A stretch of DNA of 64,000 nucleotides from JAJUFS01 sp036381175 (GCA_036381175.1 DASVDI010000009.1:1-64000); one strand, 5' to 3'; positions 32,336 through 41,914 are shown, counted from the first letter of the stretch. The notes: generated by a model not told the origin, from the letters alone. Program-made: numbers and translations.

Positions 32336-34565
32336 CGTGTTTCGCGAGCTGCGGAATGCCTGGGGACGGCTTCGCGAGACCCTGCAGCATGTGAGTGACG
32401 CCGCGGAGAGAAGGGAGTCCGTGCTGGCCTATTTCATTGCAGCCATCTTCACCTTTGCACTGATTCTTTCCCAAGGTCGAATGGGCGCCCCTTTCATCTT
32501 TCATGATGAGTTCGGCTTTCTCGCAAATGCTGCCCAGCTCGCCGGGCTTGACTGGCGTAACGTGATGGAGGGAACGCCGTATTACGGGTTCGGCGTTTCC
32601 CTGCTGTATGTACCGTTGTATTGGTTCTTTTCTGATCCTTACTGGATATACCACGGTGCACTCGCCATCAATGCGGTGTTGATCGCTGCTTTCTACGTTG
32701 CAGCATGGCGCATCCTTCGCTTCACATTTCCGGCGAATCCACCGATTGTAAGACTCGGTGCTGCCGCGCTGGTTGTGCTGTATCCCTCGGTTTACGTTTA
32801 CGCACATCTGGTCTGGTCGGAGACCGCGTTGGCATTTGCGGCAATGGCGGTCGTCTGCCTTTTGTTCTCGATCAGTCAACGCGGTGAGTCGAACTGGAAA
32901 ATCTTCTGGCTGACAGTCTTGCTGGCGTGGATATTCGCCATTCACCTTCGCGCCTTGGCGTTGGTGCTGGCGGTGCTGTTTTCGATGTCCTTTTTGTTCA
33001 TCGCATGCCGAGAGGCACGAAAACCTTTGGCGCGAGGATTCGTAATCTTCGTAGCGCTGATGATCCTCGCGTGGTTTGGTAAGCATTACATTGTTGCTGA
33101 ATTCCTGGGTCCAACAACAAGGGGCGTGCAGCATAGTGTCACGGAGTTTGCGTCGAGCCGCTTGGCGGGAATCGCAAGTTGGAGTGGCATCCAAGCAGTT
33201 TTTTATTCTGCCGTCCATCAATTGTTTTACATCGTTACGGCCACGTATGGTTTGGTGGTATTCGGTTATTTCTTCTGCCTTTCAAGGGCGCTCGATCACT
33301 GGAAGAAGCGTGAAGTCAAAGCGCTTATGCCTTGGCTTACGCTGATTCTTCTTCCGGCAATGATCTTTGCCGTGACGTCACTTTCATTGATTCATGGAAA
33401 GCGGCTTGATCATCTTTTCTATGGACGATACATCGAAGCCTTTTTGCTGCCGTACCTTCTTTTTGGCGCCGTCTGGGTTATGGCTTTTGCAAGAAGATTA
33501 TCGGTACCCCGGTTTTTCGTAATCGTCGGTGTGACGGGGTCAACAGGTGTTTTGATCTGGTTGGCCATGCGAGGATTTGATGCATCGGGTTACAGCGGGA
33601 TCAACTGGATAAACCTGACGGGCTGGTTTCCGCAGCGAAGCGGAAACTGGCTGTTTCGGCCGAGCGAAATTGCCGTTTCAAGCACCATTGGCGCCGTCTT
33701 TTTACTCATGCTCGCGCGAGCCCGGCATGTATTGTTTATCCTGGTTTGCGCGATTCTGTTTTACGGTGCTGCGTCGGAAACGCTTGATCGATTTGTCGTT
33801 CCAGCAAGTGTTGGCTGGTCGAGCATAGGAAAGCATCTCGCACCGATTCGTGAGTCCGATGATTTGCTCCACGTCGGCGTGGCGAAAGAAGATACTGGTG
33901 ACTGGAAAGAACGCCATCTCGTTCCCCTGCAGGCGCAGATACAGCTGCCAGAAGCTCCGCTGGAAATCGTTTATGACTGCAGCAGTGTTCCGGGAAAACT
34001 GGATGTAATGCTCGTCCCGCATGGCGTGCCCTGTGAGTTGCCGGACATTTATCAGGCCGTTGTTTCCGGGTCCCGATTGTCAGTTTTCGTGAATAACGAT
34101 TCGGATTCCTCCCGAAATCTTTATCCCGCTGTTCCTGTGAGCAAGGATGTCGCCAGGCCATCGGCAAAAATCACGATTGAGAATGGACCTGGCGAAGTGG
34201 GCGGCTTCATGCACCACACTCTGGAAAGATTGAGCAGATTCTATTCGCTTCGATTCTTGCGCATGGCTATGCCAACAGTTGATGTCGAGGTAACGAACAC
34301 AGGCGATGGGGTATATGGCTCGAAGGAAATGCTCGGCGTGTTCTTCACTCAGGAAGGTTCGGAATCCTGGGTTACCGAGTATCGCGTTGAATTGCCCAGT
34401 GAGATGAAGCCCGGCGAGTCTGTCGAATTGTCTGTACCAGTACGTATAAATGGACGTGGGCAGACCTCAGCCCAGTATGTCATGCATGTGGCGTTGTTTG
34501 ATCGTGAAGGATGGAATTGGCCGACATCCCGATCTGTTCAAATTCAAGTATCCGGCGATGACTAG
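32328..34565 (+). CDS. GT-C-like polytopic membrane protein with C-terminal beta domain (copy 1)
   Basis: The 745-residue protein has about eleven hydrophobic segments. After the first helix comes FIFHDEFGFLANAAQLAGLDW, whose Asp-Glu pair in the first outer loop is the usual catalytic signature of GT-C glycosyltransferases. Later comes the motif LDHLFYGRYIEAF. Residues about 520-745 are periplasmic and end in a beta-rich module with LGVFFTQEGSESWVTEYRVE and HVALFDREGW. It probably uses a lipid-linked sugar to decorate the polysaccharide outside the membrane. It is closely related to the next gene, which it overlaps by eight bases. Composition is more AT-rich than the housekeeping genes. I do not know a named family. 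Confidence 0.75.
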   Translation: MDSVFRELRNAWGRLRETLQHVSDAAERRESVLAYFIAAIFTFALILSQGRMGAPFIFHDEFGFLANAAQLAGLDWRNVMEGTPYYGFGVSLLYVPLYWFFSDPYWIYHGALAINAVLIAAFYVAAWRILRFTFPANPPIVRLGAAALVVLYPSVYVYAHLVWSETALAFAAMAVVCLLFSISQRGESNWKIFWLTVLLAWIFAIHLRALALVLAVLFSMSFLFIACREARKPLARGFVIFVALMILAWFGKHYIVAEFLGPTTRGVQHSVTEFASSRLAGIASWSGIQAVFYSAVHQLFYIVTATYGLVVFGYFFCLSRALDHWKKREVKALMPWLTLILLPAMIFAVTSLSLIHGKRLDHLFYGRYIEAFLLPYLLFGAVWVMAFARRLSVPRFFVIVGVTGSTGVLIWLAMRGFDASGYSGINWINLTGWFPQRSGNWLFRPSEIAVSSTIGAVFLLMLARARHVLFILVCAILFYGAASETLDRFVVPASVGWSSIGKHLAPIRESDDLLHVGVAKEDTGDWKERHLVPLQAQIQLPEAPLEIVYDCSSVPGKLDVMLVPHGVPCELPDIYQAVVSGSRLSVFVNNDSDSSRNLYPAVPVSKDVARPSAKITIENGPGEVGGFMHHTLERLSRFYSLRFLRMAMPTVDVEVTNTGDGVYGSKEMLGVFFTQEGSESWVTEYRVELPSEMKPGESVELSVPVRINGRGQTSAQYVMHVALFDREGWNWPTSRSVQIQVSGDD

Positions 34566-36867
34566 CGGCATTGTTCCAGCTATGTACGGAACTCTTCGAA
34601 GCGTGCGACGTGCAAGCGGGCACTTGTGCAATAAATTTCGCCGTCTCAAGAGCCGGATGCGCGACCCGAAGTATGAATGGGCGGTTCCTTTTCTGCTGGC
34701 GGTCGCACTGTTCGGCTTGAATGAAGTGCAAGTTGTCGGGATGTATTTGCCGCTCACCTTCCACGACGAGTTTGGTTATTTGGCGAACGCGGCTTTTATG
34801 GCTGGGTACGATTGGTCTGCAGCAATGTGGAATGTCCCGTATTACGGGATCGGTTTCTCCTTCTGGTTAGTTCCAGTGTATTTGTTCTCGCCCGACCATC
34901 AGTGGGTATACCAGACAGCGCTGTCACTGAACGGTTTTTTTCATGCTGCCGCCTTTCTTGTTTCAGTTCAGGTCTTGCGAAGCATGTTTCCGAATGTTCG
35001 ATTCGGGTCGCTAGTCATTACCGGATTCGTTGTAGCGCTTTATCCAGCGTTCCAGCTGTACGAGAAAATGGCTCTTGGCGAGTCGCTGCTACTCCTTCTG
35101 ATTTGGCTTGCTGCCTGGTTTCTGCAGATGGTTTTCAGGCTTCGGCAGCAGCAGTTCGATTACCTGGTTTGCGCAGGTCTCGGCCTTATCGTTGGTTACG
35201 CATACATAGTCCATGGCCGTGCCATTGTATTAGTGGCTGCGACTGCGATCCTATTGTTTTTTATGTGCTGGAGAACGCGAGTACGCGTGTTGGACGTTGT
35301 GGCCTTTCTTTTCGGGCTAGGTGTTGTTGTCATGACTCTCGGTTTGCTGAAGGCGAATCTGGTAAGTGGCCTTTATGCAACGCCCGCATACAATCAACAT
35401 GATCTATTGAGCCTTGCGTCGAATCGTCTTGACGCTGTTTTAACGAAGGACGGCGTCTTGCGCTTTCTAGTTCTGATCGCAGGGCAGTTCAGCTATCTAT
35501 CTACGAGCAGCTACGGCCTTCTTCCACTCGGGTTATTTGTGGCGATAAGTGAAATCTGGTCTTCGCGAGCGAAGTTCATGCAAGTGCCAAACGATACTGG
35601 TCAAGGTGGACGAGTCGGCGGGGTTTATAATTTAACGCTGTGCTACATGGTGCTGATACTGCTCGGGAGCTTTGCGGTTACTGCGTTGTTTACGAGTAAT
35701 CCGTCGCGGCTCGATAACTACTTCTATGGCAGGTATTCAGAACCTTTTGCCGCACCTTTGATGTCAATCGCAATAGTTTTTCTTATTTCCTCTTCAATAA
35801 AACGGTTTAAGAATACTATCGCGTATGTTTCCTCGTTCGCTGTTGGAGTTTTCCTTGGTGTGATCGTTTGGAAGGGTATCGACGTTATTCCGACGAGAGC
35901 CATTAACTGGATTCAGGTTACAGGTTGGTTTCCGTATAGAACCTCGCAATGGGGAATCGATTTTTGGCGGGTAATCGAAGAAACATCAGTCGCCGTTGCT
36001 CTTGTCGCCGCTATAACGGTTTGGAGTCGTTACGCCGGAATGCTTGTTATCGCGATGATCTTCTGGAATGCCTCGACTGAAAACCTGAGTGATCAACTGC
36101 GACGTGGAAAACTCGGGATTCAAGCGGATCTGTCGGTTATCCGAGAGTTGGAAGCCGATATCAGCGAGGCGAACAGCATCTGTTTTTATACCGGCAGCAG
36201 GGGATCGTACGGTATGACGAAAGACGCGATCCAGTTAATGCTCCCGAGGGTAAAGGTAATAGGATTTTCAAAGTGGCGAGAGTTCTCGAAGATGAATTGC
36301 GACGTACTCGTCAACGATGATCGGTTCACCGCGAAAGTGCCGGCGAATTGGACCTTGGTTGGCAAAGGGGGTCGACATGTCGAGCTTTGGATGGCGCCAG
36401 GCTCGTATGACGCCAATATGGATTTCGTTCAACCGAAACCCGAAGTCAGGTCCGAAAGAAACCGGATCTTGCTTGAGATGCCGCAAGATGCCGATAAATC
36501 GGTAATGAACGTATATCGATTCGTTGCTCAATACGCGCAGTATTCCATGCTTCCGGGGAGCGACGTCATACTCCCCGACATGAAGGTGTCGGTGAAGAAC
36601 GCCGGAACATCCGTTACGAAACCCGATGCCAAGCTCGGAGTCTTCATTACCCATTCAGGCGAGTCAGGGTGGCTTGGTGAATACCGCGTTAACCTTCCGT
36701 ACGTACTGCAGCCGGGGCAAAGCGCGGTAGTAAAAGTACCGTTGCGCCTGCAGTCGCGATCCGGCACGTTGCTGCCATCAGGAAAGTACGTGGTTCATGT
36801 CGCACTGATTGATAGAGCGGGCTGGCACTGGGGATCAAAAGTTGCAAGGGTTGTTGAGTTTCAGTAG
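34558..36867 (+). CDS. GT-C-like polytopic membrane protein with C-terminal beta domain (copy 2)
   Basis: The 769-residue product is a paralogue of the preceding protein. It repeats the key elements: LTFHDEFGYLANAAFMAGYDW after the first helix, NPSRLDNYFYGRYSEPF, then WIQVTGWFPYRTSQW, and a C-terminal periplasmic module with LGVFITHSGESGWLGEYRVN and YVVHVALIDRAGWHW. ATG 34558 overlaps the end of copy 1; ATG 34582 is an alternative start, and neither has a strong ribosome binding site. Tandem duplication followed by divergence is the likely origin. It is notably AT-rich around 35.7-36.1 kb. Confidence 0.75.
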   Translation: MTSGIVPAMYGTLRSVRRASGHLCNKFRRLKSRMRDPKYEWAVPFLLAVALFGLNEVQVVGMYLPLTFHDEFGYLANAAFMAGYDWSAAMWNVPYYGIGFSFWLVPVYLFSPDHQWVYQTALSLNGFFHAAAFLVSVQVLRSMFPNVRFGSLVITGFVVALYPAFQLYEKMALGESLLLLLIWLAAWFLQMVFRLRQQQFDYLVCAGLGLIVGYAYIVHGRAIVLVAATAILLFFMCWRTRVRVLDVVAFLFGLGVVVMTLGLLKANLVSGLYATPAYNQHDLLSLASNRLDAVLTKDGVLRFLVLIAGQFSYLSTSSYGLLPLGLFVAISEIWSSRAKFMQVPNDTGQGGRVGGVYNLTLCYMVLILLGSFAVTALFTSNPSRLDNYFYGRYSEPFAAPLMSIAIVFLISSSIKRFKNTIAYVSSFAVGVFLGVIVWKGIDVIPTRAINWIQVTGWFPYRTSQWGIDFWRVIEETSVAVALVAAITVWSRYAGMLVIAMIFWNASTENLSDQLRRGKLGIQADLSVIRELEADISEANSICFYTGSRGSYGMTKDAIQLMLPRVKVIGFSKWREFSKMNCDVLVNDDRFTAKVPANWTLVGKGGRHVELWMAPGSYDANMDFVQPKPEVRSERNRILLEMPQDADKSVMNVYRFVAQYAQYSMLPGSDVILPDMKVSVKNAGTSVTKPDAKLGVFITHSGESGWLGEYRVNLPYVLQPGQSAVVKVPLRLQSRSGTLLPSGKYVVHVALIDRAGWHWGSKVARVVEFQ

Positions 36868-36953
36868 ATGAGTCTCACGGGTATTCAGACACTTGATGGA
36901 GTGGCCCTGACGGCTCCAAGGCACTGGGTCGGGAAAACGGACAGGAAATGAAA

Positions 36954-37991
36954 ATGAAGAAAACAGCGATCATCACCGGTATTACGGGACAAGACGGAGC
37001 TTACCTTGCAGAGCTTCTGTTAAAGAAGGGTTATACAGTTTACGGAGCCTACCGCCGTACGAGCTCCGTCAATTTCTGGCGAATCGAAGAACTCGGCATC
37101 CAGGATCATCCTGATCTGCACATGGTCGAGTACGACCTCACGGACTTAGGCTCCAGCATTCGCTTGCTGGAACAGGCCAAGCCGGGCGAGGTTTACAACC
37201 TTGCGGCGCAGAGCTTCGTGGGCGTGTCATTTGATCAGCCGGTCACGACTGGAAAGATCACTGGTCTTGGCGCGGTGAACCTGCTCGAGGCGATTCGTAT
37301 CGTCAATCCGAAGATCCGTTTCTACCAGGCATCGACATCGGAAATGTTCGGCAAGGTGCAGGCTGTGCCGCAAAGCGAAAGCACGCCGTTTTATCCGCGC
37401 AGCCCTTACGGCGTGGCGAAACTCTACGCGCACTGGATGACGGTGAATTACCGCGAGTCTTACGACATCTTTGGTTCCAGCGGCATCCTTTTCAATCACG
37501 AATCGCCATTGCGCGGGAAAGAGTTCGTCACTCGCAAGATCACCGACGGCATTGCACGCATCAAGCTCGGCAAGCTCGATTGCCTGGAGCTCGGCAACCT
37601 TGATGCGAAACGCGACTGGGGATTCGCAAAAGAGTATGTCGAAGGCATGTGGCGGATGCTGCAAGCGGAACAACCGGACACCTACGTGCTCGCAACCAAC
37701 AGTACCGAAACCGTGCGCGACTTCGTTTCGCTCGCCGCCAAGGCTGCAGAAATCGATATCGAATGGAAGGGCGAAGACGAAAAGGAAACGGGCGTCGACC
37801 GTGCAAGCGGCAAGACCATCGTGCGCATCAATCCGAAATTTTATCGACCCGCGGAAGTGGACCTTCTGATTGGCGACCCATCAAAGGCAAAAAAGTATCT
37901 GGGTTGGGAAGCAAAAACAACGCTGGAAGAACTGTCCCGCGTGATGGTGGAAGCGGATCTCGACCGTAACGAAAGACAGCGTTCTTTCTGA
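36954..37991 (+). CDS. gmd: GDP-mannose 4,6-dehydratase
   Basis: Gmd converts GDP-D-mannose to GDP-4-keto-6-deoxy-D-mannose, the substrate of Rmd. The 345-residue extended SDR begins MKKTAIITGITGQDGAYLAE with the NADP-binding GxxGxxG loop, and shows YRRTSSVNFWRIEEL, the catalytic Thr/Glu region STSEMFGKVQ and YGVAK, and NHESPLRGKEFVTRKIT, all diagnostic. ATG 36948 lies six bases upstream, but AGGAA has proper spacing only to 36954. Its partners manB, rmd and manC are 11-15 kb away in the same orientation. Confidence 0.97.
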   Translation: MKKTAIITGITGQDGAYLAELLLKKGYTVYGAYRRTSSVNFWRIEELGIQDHPDLHMVEYDLTDLGSSIRLLEQAKPGEVYNLAAQSFVGVSFDQPVTTGKITGLGAVNLLEAIRIVNPKIRFYQASTSEMFGKVQAVPQSESTPFYPRSPYGVAKLYAHWMTVNYRESYDIFGSSGILFNHESPLRGKEFVTRKITDGIARIKLGKLDCLELGNLDAKRDWGFAKEYVEGMWRMLQAEQPDTYVLATNSTETVRDFVSLAAKAAEIDIEWKGEDEKETGVDRASGKTIVRINPKFYRPAEVDLLIGDPSKAKKYLGWEAKTTLEELSRVMVEADLDRNERQRSF

Positions 37992-38030
37992 TCAAGTGCG
38001 TCGTTTGCAGCTTGCAACCGGAGAAGTGAA

Positions 38031-38969
38031 GTGAAGCTGATTATACAGATCCCGTGTTACAACGAAGCCGGAACACTGGCAATCGCGCTTTCGAGATTGC
38101 CGCGGCAAGTCGAAGGCATCGACAAGGTCGAGTGGCTGATCATCGATGACGGCAGCACGGACAATACTGTCGAGATCGCCCGACAGAATGGCGTCGATCA
38201 TGTGGTAAGGCACCCGAAGAACCTGGGTCTTGCGAAAGGCTTCATGACAGGGCTGAACGCCTGTCTTGAGCACGACGCGGACATCATCGTGAATACGGAT
38301 GCTGATGATCAGTACAACGCGGACGACATTCCGTTGCTGGTGAAACCGATTCTCGAGGGCAGGGCAGAATTCGTCGTCGGCGCGAGACCGATTGCGGAGA
38401 TCGAGCATTTCTCACCGATCAAGAAAGCCTTGCAGAAGTTCGGAAGCTGGGTCGTGCGAAAAGCCAGCCGTACAAATATTCCTGATGCGCCGAGCGGATT
38501 TCGCGCCATATCCCGAAATGCCGCCCAACAGCTCAATGTTTTCAGCGAGTACACATACACACTGGAAACCATCATCCAGGCCGGCCAGAAGAACATGGCG
38601 ATCGAATCCGTGCCGATTCGCGTCAATGAAGATTTGCGTCCTTCGCGCCTGGTGAAAAGCATTTCTTCGTACGTGAAGCGCTCGATATTCACCATTGTTC
38701 GGATATTTGTTGTTTACAAACCGTTCCGGTTTTTTGCGTTACTCGGAATGTTGCTGCTTGGCGCTGGTATCGCTATCGGGCTTCGCTATCTCTATTTCTA
38801 TATATCGGGAGACGGTGATGGACACGTTCAATCCCTGATTCTCGCTTCAATCCTGATCGGTACGGGGTTTCAGACGATTCTTGTTGGATTTCTCGCAGAT
38901 ATCATCGCGGTGAACCGAAAGCTACTTGAAGAAACCCGCTTTTTATTAAAGCAAAGCCGCGATAAATAA
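38031..38969 (+). CDS. GT2 polyprenyl-phosphate sugar synthase-like glycosyltransferase
   Basis: The 312-residue product starts with GTG and has a GT-A domain (IIQIPCYNEAGTLAIALSRL, WLIIDDGSTDNT, metal motif NTDADDQYNADDI) followed by two C-terminal membrane helices (about 230-255 and 262-285). This is the dolichol-phosphate-mannose-synthase / GtrB layout. It would make an undecaprenyl-phosphate sugar on the cytosolic face, the usual donor for GT-C enzymes such as the two tandem proteins upstream. The identity of the sugar is unknown. Confidence 0.85.
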   Translation: MKLIIQIPCYNEAGTLAIALSRLPRQVEGIDKVEWLIIDDGSTDNTVEIARQNGVDHVVRHPKNLGLAKGFMTGLNACLEHDADIIVNTDADDQYNADDIPLLVKPILEGRAEFVVGARPIAEIEHFSPIKKALQKFGSWVVRKASRTNIPDAPSGFRAISRNAAQQLNVFSEYTYTLETIIQAGQKNMAIESVPIRVNEDLRPSRLVKSISSYVKRSIFTIVRIFVVYKPFRFFALLGMLLLGAGIAIGLRYLYFYISGDGDGHVQSLILASILIGTGFQTILVGFLADIIAVNRKLLEETRFLLKQSRDK

Positions 38970-38981
38970 GAGATCGTTCTT

Positions 38982-39695
38982 ATGCGCTTGAACCACGCCA
39001 TCCTTGATAGAGAATCTCGCGAAAAGAAAGCCACTAAGATAATTCGTATTATTGAAAGCAGGAAGAGCTTGAAAGGGACCAAGGTTCTTGAGATTGGCAC
39101 GGGCTCAGGGGTCACCGCGGCAGTGCTAGCCGAAGAAGTCGGTGAAGCTGGTGCTGTATACGCCATTGATATCAAAGATCAAAGAGTCGTCCACGAAGGC
39201 TACGATTTTCGGGAAGTTGCTGGTACAGCATTGCCCTTTCAGGACGGTGAATTTGATGTCGTGATTTCCAATCATGTAATTGAACATGTCGGTAGCCGTC
39301 CGGACCAGCTCCATCATTTGGCAGAGATCAAGCGAGTAATGAAGGCAAACGCCTTGCTATACCTTGCTGTTCCAAACAAATGGCGGCTCGTCGAGCCGCA
39401 TTACAAGATTCCGATTCTTAGCTGGATGCCACAGCAAGTCGCCGACCTGGTTGTGCGGGCGAGCGGGAAGAACGAAGAGTTCGACTGCAAGTCCCCATCG
39501 CGATGGGAGCTTCGGCGACTGTTTTCACAATCGGGATTCATCCATGAAGAGCTGGACAGGGAGGCTTTGCGGATCGTTGGGGAAATAGAAGGAAGTCGGG
39601 CTGCGGAATTCATGTCGAGACTTCCGAAGTTAATATTGAGCACGATGTTGCTGATCGTACCAACTTTCATAGTTACTGCGCGAAAGCGCAGGTAG
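38982..39695 (+). CDS. Class I SAM-dependent methyltransferase
   Basis: The 237-residue product has SAM-binding motif I VLEIGTGSGVTAAVLAEE (about residues 35-52), an acidic residue after strand two (YAIDIKDQ), and the post-motif FDVVISNHVIEHVG. The C-terminal part ends with a hydrophobic stretch (LILSTMLLIVPTFIVTARKRR, quoted only by its ends LILS...RKRR) that may bind the membrane. It follows the GT2 gene by 12 bases and precedes a GT4 by 13, so it probably methylates a sugar of the same glycan or a lipid-linked intermediate. Substrate unknown. Confidence 0.8.
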   Translation: MRLNHAILDRESREKKATKIIRIIESRKSLKGTKVLEIGTGSGVTAAVLAEEVGEAGAVYAIDIKDQRVVHEGYDFREVAGTALPFQDGEFDVVISNHVIEHVGSRPDQLHHLAEIKRVMKANALLYLAVPNKWRLVEPHYKIPILSWMPQQVADLVVRASGKNEEFDCKSPSRWELRRLFSQSGFIHEELDREALRIVGEIEGSRAAEFMSRLPKLILSTMLLIVPTFIVTARKRR

Positions 39696-39708
39696 AGAAC
39701 TACCTCTT

Positions 39709-40815
39709 GTGAAAGTCTTGTTTATCACCAGAAAGTGGCCGCCGGCAGTTGGTGGGATGGAGCTCTATTCCGAAGAGCTCGCGTGTGCCTTGCGTAGCAT
39801 TTCGGATGTTGATCTTGAGGTCATCGCACTCAAGGGAGAACAGACTGGCCGCGCTCCGGGCCTTCTCGCCATCTTCGCGTTTTTTTTCCGCGCTACATGG
39901 TTTCTCCTTCGAAATAGCCGCAAGTACGATGTCGTGCATTTCGGGGACTTCGTGTTGTTTCCTCTTGCCATCCTTGATCGCTGGTTGTGCCGGTCGCGTG
40001 TTCGGTGCATGACGGTTTATGGCCTTGATCTGACTTTCGGCCGAAAGAAAGGGCTGCTTCCCGCAATCTATCGGCGATTCGTGAAATTTTCCGCGTCTCA
40101 AGGTTCCGCTGTTGACTGTTATATTGCGATCAGTCAATTCACGGGAAATCTTGCAGAATCTGTCGGTCTTGGTCCGGTGGTCGTGGTTCCGCTTGGTATT
40201 CGCATGGAAAATTTCGAGATGGCGCGCGAGGAAATAGACGCGAAAAAGAGAGAGCAGTTTGTTTTCTATCTTGGCCGGGTCGTGCGAAGGAAAGGCGCGT
40301 TATGGTTCGCGGAGAATGTTCTGCCGCGTTTCAATGGCGAGCTCAAGTTTGTCGTGGCAGGCCGTTTTTATTCAAGCGAGGAGCGGGAATACCTTTCAGG
40401 TTTGCCAAACGTCGAAGTGCTGGGTCAGGTACCGCATGTCGAAGCCCTTTCATATCGAAAGCGGGCCGTTGCTACCATCATGCCGAACATTCGCGTCGAG
40501 AACAGCGCGGACGTGGAAGGCTTTGGTCTGACGGCCCTGGAAGCGCCGGCTGCTGGTTCGATATTGATTGCATCGCGACTGGAAGGCATAGAGGACGCTG
40601 TAATGGACGGGGTTACAGGATTGCTGGCGGAAGCCGGAGATTCGGCAGATTGGGAGAAAAAGCTGCGAGAAGTTCTGACTTGGGATGATGAGAAACGTTG
40701 TGAGTTCATCAGAAATGCGAGGGAAACGTTGCAGATGAACTACACCTGGCAACTCGTGGCACAGCGAACTGTTGATGCATACCGGACAAGTTTTGATCGG
40801 AAGCGTTTGTCATGA
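39709..40815 (+). CDS. Glycosyltransferase family 4
   Basis: The 368-residue GT-B protein begins with GTG: MKVLFITRKWPPAVGGMELY, the N-terminal glycine-rich loop of GT4 enzymes. The C-terminal half has VFYLGRVVRRKGALWFAENV and the donor-binding region VEGFGLTALEAPAAGSILIA with the E-x7-E pattern. It lies between the methyltransferase and the flippase-like gene. Donor and linkage cannot be assigned. Confidence 0.87.
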   Translation: MKVLFITRKWPPAVGGMELYSEELACALRSISDVDLEVIALKGEQTGRAPGLLAIFAFFFRATWFLLRNSRKYDVVHFGDFVLFPLAILDRWLCRSRVRCMTVYGLDLTFGRKKGLLPAIYRRFVKFSASQGSAVDCYIAISQFTGNLAESVGLGPVVVVPLGIRMENFEMAREEIDAKKREQFVFYLGRVVRRKGALWFAENVLPRFNGELKFVVAGRFYSSEEREYLSGLPNVEVLGQVPHVEALSYRKRAVATIMPNIRVENSADVEGFGLTALEAPAAGSILIASRLEGIEDAVMDGVTGLLAEAGDSADWEKKLREVLTWDDEKRCEFIRNARETLQMNYTWQLVAQRTVDAYRTSFDRKRLS

Positions 40816-40843
40816 GTGACGTGCTTTTGCACAGGAGTGTCGC

Positions 40844-41782
40844 GTGAATTTCACGTGGAAAAATTTTTTCGCGGTCTTGTTGACGGTTTCCTCGCTGTAC
40901 TTTCTCGTTACGGTTCTGGTTTCTCAATGGAGCGTGCTGCGTGAGGATGTAGAAATTTCCGCGGTGTTGCTGTTCGTGATTGCAGCGATTCCGATATACG
41001 TCGTGACGACAATTTCAAGCGCAGTTGCGTGGACATTTGCGTTTCGTGCCACGGGCGAGAAGCTGGCTTTGCTAACGGGACTTCGTGTTCATCTTGTATC
41101 TCAGGTCGGAAAGTACATCCCGGGCAATATCGGCCACTTCGTTGGCCGGCTTGGCTTGTTGAAACTGAAAGGATTATCAGTTGCGCATGGCAGCGTTTCG
41201 ATCGTTCTCGAGATTCTCTGGATGATCGGCGCCACCGCCGCCTTGTCCCTGTATGCGCTGTTCACGGGCGCGCTTGCGAGTGTTGGGACGATTCACGGCG
41301 TGGAGGACTGGTTGCCGGCGCTGGTGCTCATGCTGGCATTGATAGTTCCGAATCTCATGATCCTGTTTTTCAACCTGCTTCCGGAAGGTCTACGGCGAAA
41401 GTTGGGGTTTGCGGGCAAGATCAGGCGCCCGCCGGAGCGAGTCGTACTGGGTTGTTACGCGCTCTATTTCCTGAACTCGCTACTAAACGGATTACTGTTG
41501 TTCGTCGGGGCTTACTGGCTTTTCGGTGTCATGGGTGGTGATGTGTTCTTCGTGGTCTCGCTTTACGCCGTGACGTGGTTGCTCGGTTTCATTGTTCCTG
41601 GCGCACCTGGAGGCATCGGCGTCCGGGAAGCATTGTTCGTACTGCTGTTCGGTGGTTTGTATGGGGCTGGTGTCGCCGCGGTCATGGCTGTGGTGCTGCG
41701 CGTGGTGAGTGTGCTCGGCGATCTGGTGGCGTTCGGGCTCGGATATTTCCTGTCACGCCGACGCCCTGTTCTGACGGCCTGA
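40844..41782 (+). CDS. UPF0104 / lysylphosphatidylglycerol synthase-TM family protein, flippase-like
   Basis: The 312-residue protein has about eight hydrophobic segments and the family motifs HLVSQVGKYIPGNIGHFVGR (about residues 82-101) and FIVPGAPGGIGVREALFVLL near 245. Members of this family include the membrane half of MprF and proteins beside polyprenyl-sugar enzymes (AglD-type neighbourhoods), for which lipid flipping is proposed. Here it could turn the lipid-linked sugar made by the GT2 at 38031 to the periplasmic side. GTG start with AGGAG upstream. The role is inference from family and context. Confidence 0.82.
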   Translation: MNFTWKNFFAVLLTVSSLYFLVTVLVSQWSVLREDVEISAVLLFVIAAIPIYVVTTISSAVAWTFAFRATGEKLALLTGLRVHLVSQVGKYIPGNIGHFVGRLGLLKLKGLSVAHGSVSIVLEILWMIGATAALSLYALFTGALASVGTIHGVEDWLPALVLMLALIVPNLMILFFNLLPEGLRRKLGFAGKIRRPPERVVLGCYALYFLNSLLNGLLLFVGAYWLFGVMGGDVFFVVSLYAVTWLLGFIVPGAPGGIGVREALFVLLFGGLYGAGVAAVMAVVLRVVSVLGDLVAFGLGYFLSRRRPVLTA

Positions 41783-41914
41783 TCGTCCAATGTAATCCGT
41801 TTCCGCCGTGTCCTGCCTCTTAAACTAATGTAAAATCAACAGCTTGATGAGGAGGCGGCCTTTGCGCATTCTCACGTCTTTCAGCGAGACAAGATAACGA
41901 TTCGGGGTCTTCAC

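Noticed and set aside
41831..41836. TAAAAT as promoter -10 box for ugd
   Set aside because: No acceptable -35 hexamer at 16-18 bases upstream. Mentioned with ugd but not called as a promoter.
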